Positions 33,552 through 41,278 of a stretch of 64,000 nucleotides of DNA are shown piece after piece. The translations under genes were made by a program, and so were the position numbers. Origin of the DNA: Pelagibius litoralis. GTDB lineage: Bacteria; Pseudomonadota; Alphaproteobacteria; Kiloniellales; DSM-21159. The stretch covers positions 30,329-94,328 of the forward strand of contig JARFRB010000038.1 of the NCBI GenBank assembly GCA_029287455.1, read 5' to 3'. The stretch's first letter is position 1, and each line of letters begins with the position of its first letter. The notes beneath the pieces are model-generated. The model made no database searches, was not told the origin of the DNA, and saw only the letters and a list, made by a program, of their open reading frames with translations.

Positions 33552-34448
33552 ATGAAAGGCGGTGAACTCTTGGACGTCGTGAGAAGCGGATATACGCCGG
33601 TCAAGGCGGACACCCGGCTATCCGTGCGTTTCTGGGGAACGCGGGGCTCGATCGCTTGTCCGGGCAACGAGTTCGAGCGCTATGGCGGCAACACCTCCTG
33701 CCTTGAGGTTCGCTGCGGCGGCCAGGTCCTGATCTTCGACGCGGGCACCGGCCTTAGGCCTTTGGGCCAAAAGCTCACGGCGGAAGCCGAAGCGGCAGGG
33801 GAGGGCGTGGAGGCCGAGATCTTTCTCACGCACACCCATGTGGACCACATTTCCGGCGTGCCTTTCTTCGGCCCGCTGTTCGATCCCAACAGCAAGATCA
33901 ACATGCATGCCGGACACCTGCTGCCCGAGAAGAACCTGCACGACGTTCTCTGCAAGTTCATGAGCGCGCCGCTGTTCCCGGTGCCGCCGCAGATTTTCAC
34001 CGCCAAGGTGGATTTCCTGGACTTCCGCGCGGGTCAGACGCTGCATCCGGGTCCCGAGATCACCTTGCGCACGGCGCCGCTCAACCATCCGAACGGCGCC
34101 ACGGGCTACCGCGTCGATTTCGCCGGAAAATCGATCTGCTACGTCACCGACACGGAGCACGTGCCGGGGAGCCCGGACGAGAACATCCTAAAGCTAATCG
34201 CGGACGCTGATATCGTCATTTACGACAGCAGCTATACCGACGAGGAATTCCCCCGCTACGTCAACTGGGGCCATTCAACCTGGCAGGAAGGTCTGCGCCT
34301 GGTGGAGCAGGCCGGCGCTGATCAGTTGCTGATCTTTCACCATGACCCTTCCCACGACGACGCCTTCATGGATCAAATCGCGAAGGCCGCCGAAGAGATG
34401 CGCCCCGGCACGCAGGTGGCGCGCGAGGGCATGCTGATCGAGCTTTAG
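33552..34448 (+). CDS. MBL-fold metallo-hydrolase
   Basis: 298 residues. It begins with the RFWGTRGSIACPGNEFERYGGNTSCLEV motif typical of a widespread MBL branch. The metal site is THTHVDH (H-x-H-x-D-H, about residues 94-100), followed by a third His in APLNHPNGATGYR, an Asp in YVTDTEH and a His in FHHDPSHDD. Relatives include cyclic-nucleotide phosphodiesterase-like and PhnP-like enzymes, so a phosphodiester is a reasonable but unproven substrate. ATG 33552 has a poor ribosome site; a TTG at 33570 after AAGGCGG is an alternative. It is 7 bp from a methyltransferase gene and two genes before a class III cyclase. Confidence 0.85.
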   Translation: MKGGELLDVVRSGYTPVKADTRLSVRFWGTRGSIACPGNEFERYGGNTSCLEVRCGGQVLIFDAGTGLRPLGQKLTAEAEAAGEGVEAEIFLTHTHVDHISGVPFFGPLFDPNSKINMHAGHLLPEKNLHDVLCKFMSAPLFPVPPQIFTAKVDFLDFRAGQTLHPGPEITLRTAPLNHPNGATGYRVDFAGKSICYVTDTEHVPGSPDENILKLIADADIVIYDSSYTDEEFPRYVNWGHSTWQEGLRLVEQAGADQLLIFHHDPSHDDAFMDQIAKAAEEMRPGTQVAREGMLIEL

Positions 34449-34455
34449 CCGGGCC

Positions 34456-35352
34456 ATGAGCGCCCAACCGTCCCCCAAGCCATCTCTCAAGACCTTGCCG
34501 AACCGGCGCTGGCGCGCGCTCGCCCTTGGGCTATCGACGGTCCTGGGTCTGAGGCGGCAAGGGTTCTTCATCCCCCATCGCTATGCCGACCGTCTGCCGG
34601 GACCGGGTGAGCGGCCCGCCTACGCGGCGGCGGGGGAGTGCTTGAAGGCCCGCGAAGGGGATTTTCAATCCTTGCTCTCACGCTTCGGCCACTACGCCGC
34701 GGAGTTCGCGGCCATCGGGAAGGAGCCGCCGCCGGCCCCCAGGTGGGACCAGACGTGGTTTCCAAGGCTGGACGCCGCCGCCGCCTATACCTTGGTGCGG
34801 GAGCGAAAGCCGGCCCGCATCGTCGAGGTCGGGTCGGGGCATTCCACGCGCTTCGTTGCGCGGGCCGTCGCCGACGCGGGCTTATCGACGAAAGTCACGG
34901 CCATCGACCCGGCCCCGCGCGCCGCGCTCTCGGGATTGCCCATCGAATGGATCCGCGCGACCCTTCAGCAGGCGGGCGCCGCACCCTTTGAAAGTCTGGG
35001 TCCAGGCGACATGGTCATTATCGACTCAAGCCATATCCTGATGCCGGGAAGCGATGTGGATTCCTTCTTCGGGCACATTTTACCCCGCTTGCCGGCGGGC
35101 ATTCTGCTGCATGTGCATGACATCTTTCTGCCGGACGACTATCCGGTGTCCTGGGCCTGGCGCGGCTATAATGAACAGCTCTTGCTGCTTGCCTATCTTC
35201 ACAGCGCGGAGTGGCGCTCGGTTTGGGCCAGCCACTATGTCGCGACGCGCATGGCGGAAGCGGTCGAGGGCAGCGCCGCCGGTGCCTTGCCGCTTGCGGA
35301 AGGGGCACCGGAATCGAGCCTTTGGCTGGAGAGATCCGAGGCGGTCACGTAA
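34456..35352 (+). CDS. Class I SAM-dependent methyltransferase (Methyltransf_24-like)
   Basis: 298 residues. Motif I IVEVGSGHSTRFVARAVADAG (about 120-140), motif II KVTAIDPAPR and a post-motif GDMVIIDSSHILMPGSDVDSFFGHILPRLPAGILLHVHDIFLP resemble the CmcI/Methyltransf_24 branch. There the DxH/HVHD residues can bind a metal near the acceptor. The substrate is unknown. The N-terminus (about 20-35, LALGLSTVLGLRRQGFFIP) is mildly hydrophobic but not a clear signal peptide. The start is 7 bp after the metallo-hydrolase stop, so they are cotranscribed, with the cyclase gene 82 bp further on. Confidence 0.8.
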   Translation: MSAQPSPKPSLKTLPNRRWRALALGLSTVLGLRRQGFFIPHRYADRLPGPGERPAYAAAGECLKAREGDFQSLLSRFGHYAAEFAAIGKEPPPAPRWDQTWFPRLDAAAAYTLVRERKPARIVEVGSGHSTRFVARAVADAGLSTKVTAIDPAPRAALSGLPIEWIRATLQQAGAAPFESLGPGDMVIIDSSHILMPGSDVDSFFGHILPRLPAGILLHVHDIFLPDDYPVSWAWRGYNEQLLLLAYLHSAEWRSVWASHYVATRMAEAVEGSAAGALPLAEGAPESSLWLERSEAVT

Positions 35353-35434
35353 ATCTGAACTGTCCGGAGGCGAGAAAGAGCTTAGCTAGTAGTGACCGGG
35401 CTTGCTGGGCTCGAGAGAAGAGGGAAGCCTTCGC

Positions 35435-36772
35435 GTGTTCAAATGGGCGAAACTATCCAAGCAGGGCGCCACGGAATTGCCCGCACGGGTGCGCGAGGCG
35501 ATCGCGGCCCAAGAAGATGCCACCGAGCGCTTGATCGGCTGGCTGCAGCTGGGCGTCGTCCTGATCTTCGGCACGCTCTATGTGATCTCGCCCAAGACCT
35601 ACCCCGTCGATCCGCCCTTCGAGCCGGTCCCCTGGGCCTTGTCCATTTATCTCGTGCTGACCGTGGTGCGGATCGTCTGGGCCCACTTCGGCCGTTTGCC
35701 GGACTGGGCGGTCTTGATCTCCATCATTCTCGACATTGGCTTGCTGATGGCGCTGATTTGGTCGTTCCACGTTCAGTACGGACAGCCGGCCTCGTTCTAT
35801 TTGAAGGCGCCCACGCTGCTTTATGTTTTCATCTTCATCGCCTTACGGGCCCTGAGATTCGATGCCCGCTTTGTGATGGTGACCGGGGTCGTCGCGGCCA
35901 TCGGCTGGGGGGCCATGATCGTCTACGTGGTGTCGTCGGAAGCCGGCAACATGATGATCACCCGCGACTACATCACCTACATGACCTCCAACGCCATACT
36001 GCTGGGGGCTGAGTTCGACAAGATCATCTCGATCCTGGTGGTCAGCATCCTGCTGGGCGTGGCCCTGCTGCGCGGCCGCGACCTGCTCATCCGCTCGGTC
36101 AGCGAAAGTATCGCAGCGCGCGAGCTGTCACGCTTCTTCGCGCCCAAGATCGCAGACCAGATCAAGGCCGCCGAAGAGGGGATCGTGGCGGGAAAAGCCG
36201 AAACCCGTGAGGCAGCTATCCTGAACCTGGATATGCGCGGCTTCACGCGGCTGGCCCAGGAACGCCCCGCCGAGGACGTCTTGAGCCTGCTCGCCGAATA
36301 TCAATCCCGCTGCGTTCCCGTTATCCAGCGCCACGGTGGTTCCATCGATAAGTTTCTGGGCGACGGCATCATGGCCACCTTCGGCGCTGCCGAGCCCAGC
36401 GAGACCTTTGCCGCCGATGGTCTGCGCGCTCTCGATGAGATCATGGCCGAAACGGACCGCTGGCACCGCCAGCGGTCCGAGAAGGGGCTGGATTGCCCCA
36501 CAGTGAACGGCTCGCTTGCCACGGGCCGCATCCTTTTCGGGGCGGTGGGCGCCAGCTCGCGCCTGGAGATTACCGTGATCGGCGACGCGGTGAACCTGGG
36601 GGCCAAGCTGGAGAAGCACAACAAGGAACTTGGCAGCCGCGCGCTTGCCACCGCGGAAGCTTATCGCCTGGCCGTGGAGCAGGGCTACAAGCCGCCCCAG
36701 GCCCTGGAAAGCTTGCCGGGGCAGACGCTGATCGGCGTCACTCAGCCCCTGGATTTGGTTCGGGTGGCGTGA
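35435..36772 (+). CDS. Membrane class III adenylate/guanylate cyclase
   Basis: 445 residues. Six hydrophobic helices (about 35-215) form a membrane anchor, followed by a class III cyclase domain (about 255-430). Metal-binding Asp266 is in ILNLDMRGFT and Asp310 in IDKFLGDGIMATFG. Lys306 is at the adenine-reading position, and Asp384 and Asn387 are in VIGDAVNLGAKLE. The transition-state Arg expected at the end of that motif is Lys391. ATP is the likely substrate, giving cAMP, with activity possibly altered by the Arg-to-Lys change. A GTG at 35435 after AGGGAAG is preferred to TTG 35402. Its 3' end overlaps the convergent DUF2244 gene by 35 bases. Confidence 0.88.
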   Translation: MFKWAKLSKQGATELPARVREAIAAQEDATERLIGWLQLGVVLIFGTLYVISPKTYPVDPPFEPVPWALSIYLVLTVVRIVWAHFGRLPDWAVLISIILDIGLLMALIWSFHVQYGQPASFYLKAPTLLYVFIFIALRALRFDARFVMVTGVVAAIGWGAMIVYVVSSEAGNMMITRDYITYMTSNAILLGAEFDKIISILVVSILLGVALLRGRDLLIRSVSESIAARELSRFFAPKIADQIKAAEEGIVAGKAETREAAILNLDMRGFTRLAQERPAEDVLSLLAEYQSRCVPVIQRHGGSIDKFLGDGIMATFGAAEPSETFAADGLRALDEIMAETDRWHRQRSEKGLDCPTVNGSLATGRILFGAVGASSRLEITVIGDAVNLGAKLEKHNKELGSRALATAEAYRLAVEQGYKPPQALESLPGQTLIGVTQPLDLVRVA

Positions 36773-37265
36773 GCGGCGCGTGGCGTAGCAAATCGAGCTG
36801 ACGGCGGATTTCGGCGGCGAGTTCTCTGCGCTCATCGACGTTCAGGAAGCTGCCGATGATGAGCGCGCGGCCGTGGCTGGACAGGCGCAGCTGCGCGTCC
36901 GGCCGGCTCGGATCGTCCATCTCGACTTTCAGCCAGTAAGGCTGGAAGCGCCAGCAGCGTTCCGCGCCGCCGGCATCGACCCGGCGCACCGTGAAGCTTT
37001 GGCGTGTCAGCTCCAGACTTTCGAACATGCGTGCGCGGCGGTAGTTGATCTTGAAGGCAATGAAAAGCAGCAAGACTTCCGCGCCCATGAAGCCGACCAC
37101 CGGCCAGGCGCCCACCAGGAAGAATCCAAGCCCAATCACAAAGAAGCTGGCGCAGACCACGCTCATCAGAATGCGGAAACCGCGCGGACCCAGGCTGCGG
37201 TGCGGGGTCAGCAGCGCGTCGAACAGGATGGGCGGCCCGGCCGTGCTGGCACTGGCGGCGGTCAT
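36738..37265 (-). CDS. DUF2244 membrane protein
   Basis: 175 residues. Two adjacent helices (about 31-70: FRILMSVVCASFFVIGLGFFLVGAWPVVGFMGAEVLLLFIAF) are followed by INYRRARMFESLELTRQSFTVRRVDAGG, the DUF2244 signature, and a beta-rich cytoplasmic tail. The function is unknown. In Alphaproteobacteria the gene is often found beside nth, as here, where nth starts 251 bp away on the opposite strand. The final residues are encoded within the 3' end of the convergent cyclase gene. Confidence 0.85.
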   Translation of the reverse strand: MTAASASTAGPPILFDALLTPHRSLGPRGFRILMSVVCASFFVIGLGFFLVGAWPVVGFMGAEVLLLFIAFKINYRRARMFESLELTRQSFTVRRVDAGGAERCWRFQPYWLKVEMDDPSRPDAQLRLSSHGRALIIGSFLNVDERRELAAEIRRQLDLLRHAPLTPPEPNPGAE

Positions 37266-37516
37266 CTTTCAGCTCTCTCGCGTCTGCCTGCCATTGCTTG
37301 CATCGCGCTCTTTCCCATCACCTCATCTGTTGCCGGATTGCGCCTAGCCGTGGATAGTTCCCCCCTTGGGAGCATGAGGTTTGGCAATCGGCAATCCGGT
37401 GTTACGGGGCTCCGCGACTTGAACTCCTGTCAAAGGATATGCACCGCCGCAAGGTGGCGTAAAGTCGCGGCCCGACGAAATCCTTGGCTGAAGCCAAGAT
37501 CGTTATGGGGGATTCC

Positions 37517-38152
37517 ATGAAAAAGGCGGATATCAAGCTCTTCTTCGACCGGCTCGCGGAAACCAATCCGGAGCCGAAAGGCGAGCTGGAGTATGTCAAC
37601 CCCTTTACGCTGCTCGTGGCCGTGGTGCTTTCCGCGCAAGCGACCGACGCGGGCGTGAACAAGGCCACACGCGACCTTTTCGCAGCGGCCGACACGCCGG
37701 AGACGATGGCGGCCCTGGGGGAGGCGCGCCTGCGCGATTACATCAAGACCATCGGCTTGTTCAACACGAAAGCCAAGAACGTCATTGCCTTGTCGCGTAA
37801 GCTGATCGAAGAGCATGGCGGCAAGGTGCCGCAGGTGCGTGAGGAGCTGGAGAAGCTGCCCGGCGTTGGCCGCAAGACTGCAAACGTCGTGCTCAACATC
37901 GCCTTCGGGCAGCCGACTATCGCGGTGGATACGCACCTCTTCCGAGTCAGCAACCGCACCGGCCTCGCGCCCGGCAAGACGCCCCTGGAGGTCGAGCGGA
38001 AGCTTGAAAAACGCGTGCCAAAGGATCGCGCCCTACACGCCCATCACTGGCTGATTCTCCATGGCCGCTATATCTGCAAGGCCCGCAAGCCCGACTGCCC
38101 GGCCTGCGCGGTGCGCGATCTCTGCGCCTACAAGGCAAAGACCTTGGCGTGA
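37517..38152 (+). CDS. nth: Endonuclease III (DNA glycosylase/AP lyase)
   Basis: 211 residues. The helix-hairpin-helix LEKLPGVGRKTANVVLNIAFG contains the catalytic Lys, and the downstream AVDTHLFRVSNRTGL contains the catalytic Asp. The four-Cys iron-sulfur loop is CKARKPDCPACAVRDLC. The enzyme removes oxidised pyrimidines and nicks abasic sites. ATG 37517 follows GGGGGA; upstream extension to 37484 is unlikely. The length matches E. coli Nth (211). Confidence 0.96.
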   Translation: MKKADIKLFFDRLAETNPEPKGELEYVNPFTLLVAVVLSAQATDAGVNKATRDLFAAADTPETMAALGEARLRDYIKTIGLFNTKAKNVIALSRKLIEEHGGKVPQVREELEKLPGVGRKTANVVLNIAFGQPTIAVDTHLFRVSNRTGLAPGKTPLEVERKLEKRVPKDRALHAHHWLILHGRYICKARKPDCPACAVRDLCAYKAKTLA

Positions 38153-38186
38153 GGTGCTGGCTCTCGCGCGGTGGGACCGAGGAGCG

Positions 38187-38609
38187 TTAGCCCCGCCCCC
38201 GGTCCAGGGCAGCCACTTCCGGCAAGCAGGCTTCCAGCGCCACGGGCCGGGCTTGCCGGTCGCGCGCTTCCAGGTGCACCACCCGTTCGATGCCGGAGTC
38301 CTCATAGAAGAAGACATCCAGGACGCAGCCGCCCGCCCGGTATTGCCAGATTTGGGCAGGCCGTTCGCGCCGGGTCACGCTGGGCAAGCCAAGCGCGTTC
38401 TTTAGGCTTGGCATATCCATGCCCATCACCTCTCCCGCTGCCGGCACGGCGCGGGCGCCTGGAGAGGATGGCGCGGTGAGCGCGCTTTCGGCTGGTTCCG
38501 GCACCTGGGCGCAGCCGCTTGCCGCGATCAGCAAACAAGCGGCGAGGGCCCGCCCGGGAGAAACGCGCGGCGGGAGGCCGCGCCTCGTCAATGCTCTGCC
38601 TCCCGCCAT
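38187..38609 (-). CDS. Small hypothetical lipoprotein
   Basis: 140 residues with a lipoprotein signal (ALAACLLIAASGC, lipobox IAASGC near residue 33). The mature part contains GMDMPSLKNALGLPSVTRRERPAQIWQYRAGGCVLDVFFYEDS, a compact domain resembling small SmpA/OmlA-like lipoproteins in pattern though not an assured member. The start is six bases after the bactofilin stop, so the two are cotranscribed. A TTG at 38591 with GGGAGG upstream is a plausible alternative start. Function unknown. Confidence 0.7.
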   Translation of the reverse strand: MAGGRALTRRGLPPRVSPGRALAACLLIAASGCAQVPEPAESALTAPSSPGARAVPAAGEVMGMDMPSLKNALGLPSVTRRERPAQIWQYRAGGCVLDVFFYEDSGIERVVHLEARDRQARPVALEACLPEVAALDRGRG

Positions 38610-38615
38610 AAGACC

Positions 38616-39290
38616 TTACGCGTCGGCGACGGTTTCGGCGGCGGCTTCCAGGGGAGTCTTCTCCTCGGCTTTCTCGGGAGCCTTCTCCGCCGGCTTCTCC
38701 TTGGCCTTCGGAGTGGCACTCGTGGCCGTGGCCTGAGCCGCGCCGGATTCACTCAGTTCATCGATCGAGCCGCGCACCTTGCCGCCCCGTTCGATCTCCA
38801 TCTCGGCGTAGGTCAGCGTGCCCTCGACGATACCGGTACCGCGCAGCAGCAGACGGTCGCGTACGGTAAGCTCGCCCTTGAAGGTGCCGCTGATCTCCGC
38901 GTAGTCGACCACGGCCCGGCCGTTGAAAAGGCCTTCGTCCGCGATCTCCAGCACCTGGGCGCCGGTCAGATCAGCTTCCACCTGGCCTTCCACCACCAGC
39001 TTTTCGCACGAGGTGATCTCGCCCGAGAGCCGAATGCCCCGGCCGACGATCAGCTTCTTGCCTTCCGCTTCGCTGCCATGGGAGCTAGGCGAGGGTGTGG
39101 CGGCCGCCGGGACGCGCTCCGGCATAGGCTCGGCCGGCCGGCGCGGCGAGGAACTCACGGGCGGGGCCGGCTGGCGGTTGAGGACGGCCGAGGCGTCCGG
39201 CCGGCTCGCTTGCTTGGCCGGCGCGCTCGCGGCTGGATTCAGGCGTGCCGATTCGCCACCGGGTGTACCGTCTTTACGCTTGTTGAACAT
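38616..39290 (-). CDS. Bactofilin
   Basis: 224 residues. A disordered, Pro/Ala-rich N-terminus (1-75) leads to the DUF583 beta-helix (about 78-180): LIVGRGIRLSGEITSCEKLVVEGQVEADLTGAQVLEIADEGLFNGRAVVDYAEISGTFKGELTVRDRLLLRGTGIVEGTLTYAEMEIERGGKVRG. A Lys/Glu/Ala-rich tail follows. Bactofilins polymerise into membrane-associated filaments that localise wall enzymes and shape. ATG 39290 with GGGGATTTTGGA upstream is preferred. It is followed by a lipoprotein gene six bases away, which may be its envelope partner. Confidence 0.9.
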   Translation of the reverse strand: MFNKRKDGTPGGESARLNPAASAPAKQASRPDASAVLNRQPAPPVSSSPRRPAEPMPERVPAAATPSPSSHGSEAEGKKLIVGRGIRLSGEITSCEKLVVEGQVEADLTGAQVLEIADEGLFNGRAVVDYAEISGTFKGELTVRDRLLLRGTGIVEGTLTYAEMEIERGGKVRGSIDELSESGAAQATATSATPKAKEKPAEKAPEKAEEKTPLEAAAETVADA

Positions 39291-39368
39291 TCCAAAATCC
39301 CCTTCCAATCCATGATCACTTGCGCGCACGCGGCAGCGGGCGAGCCCAAAACGAGTCCGTTGGCGCGG

Positions 39369-40100
39369 TCACCTAGCGGCCTTCACGGCGGATTTCCGCC
39401 GAAGCCCCTCGAAGACATGCACCATCAGAGCGGTCGCGACGACCGGCATCACCAGATTGACCAAAGGAATCGTCAACAATATGGCGACAATGACCCCCGC
39501 CCCGAAAACGCGCCAACGATTGGTTTGACGCAGCGCCCTCACTTGCTTCGACTCGAGCCGCCTCACAGCCGCGACTTCGAAGTATTCGCGTCCCAGAAGG
39601 TAGCCATTTACTCCATAAAAAAGAAAGAGATTAAAAGGAGGCAAAAATAGGAACAGCAAATAGAGCGGGAGCAAGAGAATATTGACGCCAACCGTAACGA
39701 GCAGCAGCCGCGTGGCGTCTCCAAGTATCTCCGCCATGGGCTGCCCGCGCGCCGGCGGCAGGTCCGGATAGTAGCGCGTCTCGACCGCCTCGCAGATGTC
39801 GTCCAAGAGGAAGGAAAGCGCCAGCGCGACCGCTGCCGGGAAGAGGATAAAGCTGACGAAGACTACGGCGGCGACCGCCGTGGCGCTGACCAAGAATTCA
39901 ATGATCCCTTGCCAGAATCCGCCCGCGCCGCCGCTGGCCGCCCATTCGGCGAGGTTATCCCCGAGCCAGGAAAAGCCGAGGAACGCGAGAATCCACAGCA
40001 CGATGAAGCAAATCAGTGTCGCGCCGAGCGCTTTGACAACGATGCGCTGGGAGGCCGGATCGCCAAGCTGCCGCAGCGCCTTCATGAGATCGCTAAACAT
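39369..40100 (-). CDS. EI24-domain (CysZ-like) membrane protein
   Basis: 243 residues with about four long hydrophobic segments. It begins MFSDLMKALRQLGDPASQRIVVKALGATLICFIVLW. Near the middle is SFILFPAAVALALSFLLDDICEAVETRYYPDLP, and later PLYLLFLFLPPFNLFLFYGVNGYLLGREYFEVAAVRRL, which is the EI24/CysZ signature. CysZ is a sulfate permease in E. coli, but alphaproteobacterial EI24 proteins are not shown to carry sulfate. The frame continues upstream antisense to adenosine kinase; that part is discarded. Confidence 0.85.
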   Translation of the reverse strand: MFSDLMKALRQLGDPASQRIVVKALGATLICFIVLWILAFLGFSWLGDNLAEWAASGGAGGFWQGIIEFLVSATAVAAVVFVSFILFPAAVALALSFLLDDICEAVETRYYPDLPPARGQPMAEILGDATRLLLVTVGVNILLLPLYLLFLFLPPFNLFLFYGVNGYLLGREYFEVAAVRRLESKQVRALRQTNRWRVFGAGVIVAILLTIPLVNLVMPVVATALMVHVFEGLRRKSAVKAAR

Positions 40101-40238
40101 GGTGCTAGGGCATAGCGCGCCTTTCGCCTGGGCTCCAGTGGAGATTTGCGAAGACCCATCGCGGGCCTGGACGCGGGCGCGCCGCCGGTATAGGGTGCCG
40201 CCGTTTTTTTCCAACGAGTTCAAAGAGGGTATTCGCGC

Positions 40239-41225
40239 ATGTCCGCTTCCCTGGACGTGGTCGGCATCGGCAATGCCATCGTCGACGTCTTGTCCCGCAC
40301 GGAGGATGCCACTGTCGAGAAGCACGGGCTGGTCAAGGGCAGCATGACCCTGATCGATCTGCGCCAGGCCGAAGCGATCTATGGCGACTTGGGCCAGAGT
40401 GTCGAGGTGTCCGGCGGGTCCGCGGCCAACACCATCGCCGGCGTCGCCGGGCTGGGCGGGCATTGTGGCTTCATCGGGCGGGTGCGCAACGACCAGCTCG
40501 GCGGCATCTTCCGCCACGACGTGCGCGCCAACGGCACGGTTTTCGACACGCCGCCCGCCGAGTCCGGCCCACCGACCGGCCGCTGCATGGTGATGGTGAC
40601 TCCCGACGCGCAGCGCACCATGTCGACTTATCTGGGCGCGGCCGTGGAATTTGGGCCTCGCGATCTGGATCTGGGCTTGGTGCAAAGCGCGAAGGTGCTC
40701 TACCTGGAAGGCTATCTCTGGGACGCCGAGCCGGCGAAGCGGGCCTTTCTCGAAGCGGCGCAGGCGGCGCACGCCGCCGGGCGGAAGGTGGCTCTCACCC
40801 TGTCCGACAGCTTTTGCGTGGAGCGCCATCGGGAGGGGTTCTTGACCTTGGTGGAGAATCACGTGGACCTGTTGTTCGCGAACGAAGCCGAGCTCAAATC
40901 GCTCTATGAGACCGATACCTTCGACGCCGCCCTGCAGAGGGTGCGCGGCCACTGCGAGGTGGCGGCCCTGACGCGCAGCGAGAAGGGTTCGGTGGTCCTA
41001 AGCGGCGAGGAGATCCACGTGGTGGATGCCATCACTCTCGGGCCCTTGGTGGATACCACGGGCGCCGGCGATCTCTACGCGGCCGGATTTCTCTACGGTT
41101 ATACCCAGGGTCATGGCCTTTATGACTGCGGGCGGCTCGGCTCGCTCTGCGCGGCGGAGGTGATCACTCATCTGGGGCCGCGCCCGCAAGGTTCGTTGAA
41201 GGACCTGGTGCTCGCCCACATGTAA
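40239..41225 (+). CDS. Adenosine kinase (PfkB family)
   Basis: 328 residues of the ribokinase/PfkB fold. It starts LDVVGIGNAIVDVLSRTEDA, has the PfkB-1 motif VSGGSAANTIAGVAGLGGHCGFIGRVRNDQLG (about 59-90), and the catalytic PfkB-2 motif DTTGAGDLYAAGFLYGY (about 272-288) with base Asp in GAGD. Similarity is to alphaproteobacterial adenosine kinases that salvage adenosine to AMP. The ATG is preceded by AAAGAGGG. typA follows 53 bp downstream on the same strand. Confidence 0.92.
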   Translation: MSASLDVVGIGNAIVDVLSRTEDATVEKHGLVKGSMTLIDLRQAEAIYGDLGQSVEVSGGSAANTIAGVAGLGGHCGFIGRVRNDQLGGIFRHDVRANGTVFDTPPAESGPPTGRCMVMVTPDAQRTMSTYLGAAVEFGPRDLDLGLVQSAKVLYLEGYLWDAEPAKRAFLEAAQAAHAAGRKVALTLSDSFCVERHREGFLTLVENHVDLLFANEAELKSLYETDTFDAALQRVRGHCEVAALTRSEKGSVVLSGEEIHVVDAITLGPLVDTTGAGDLYAAGFLYGYTQGHGLYDCGRLGSLCAAEVITHLGPRPQGSLKDLVLAHM

Positions 41226-41278
41226 CGCCTGCGACGGCTTGCCCCGCCGCCCACGAAAAGCCCGGCCGCCTCCGAAAA

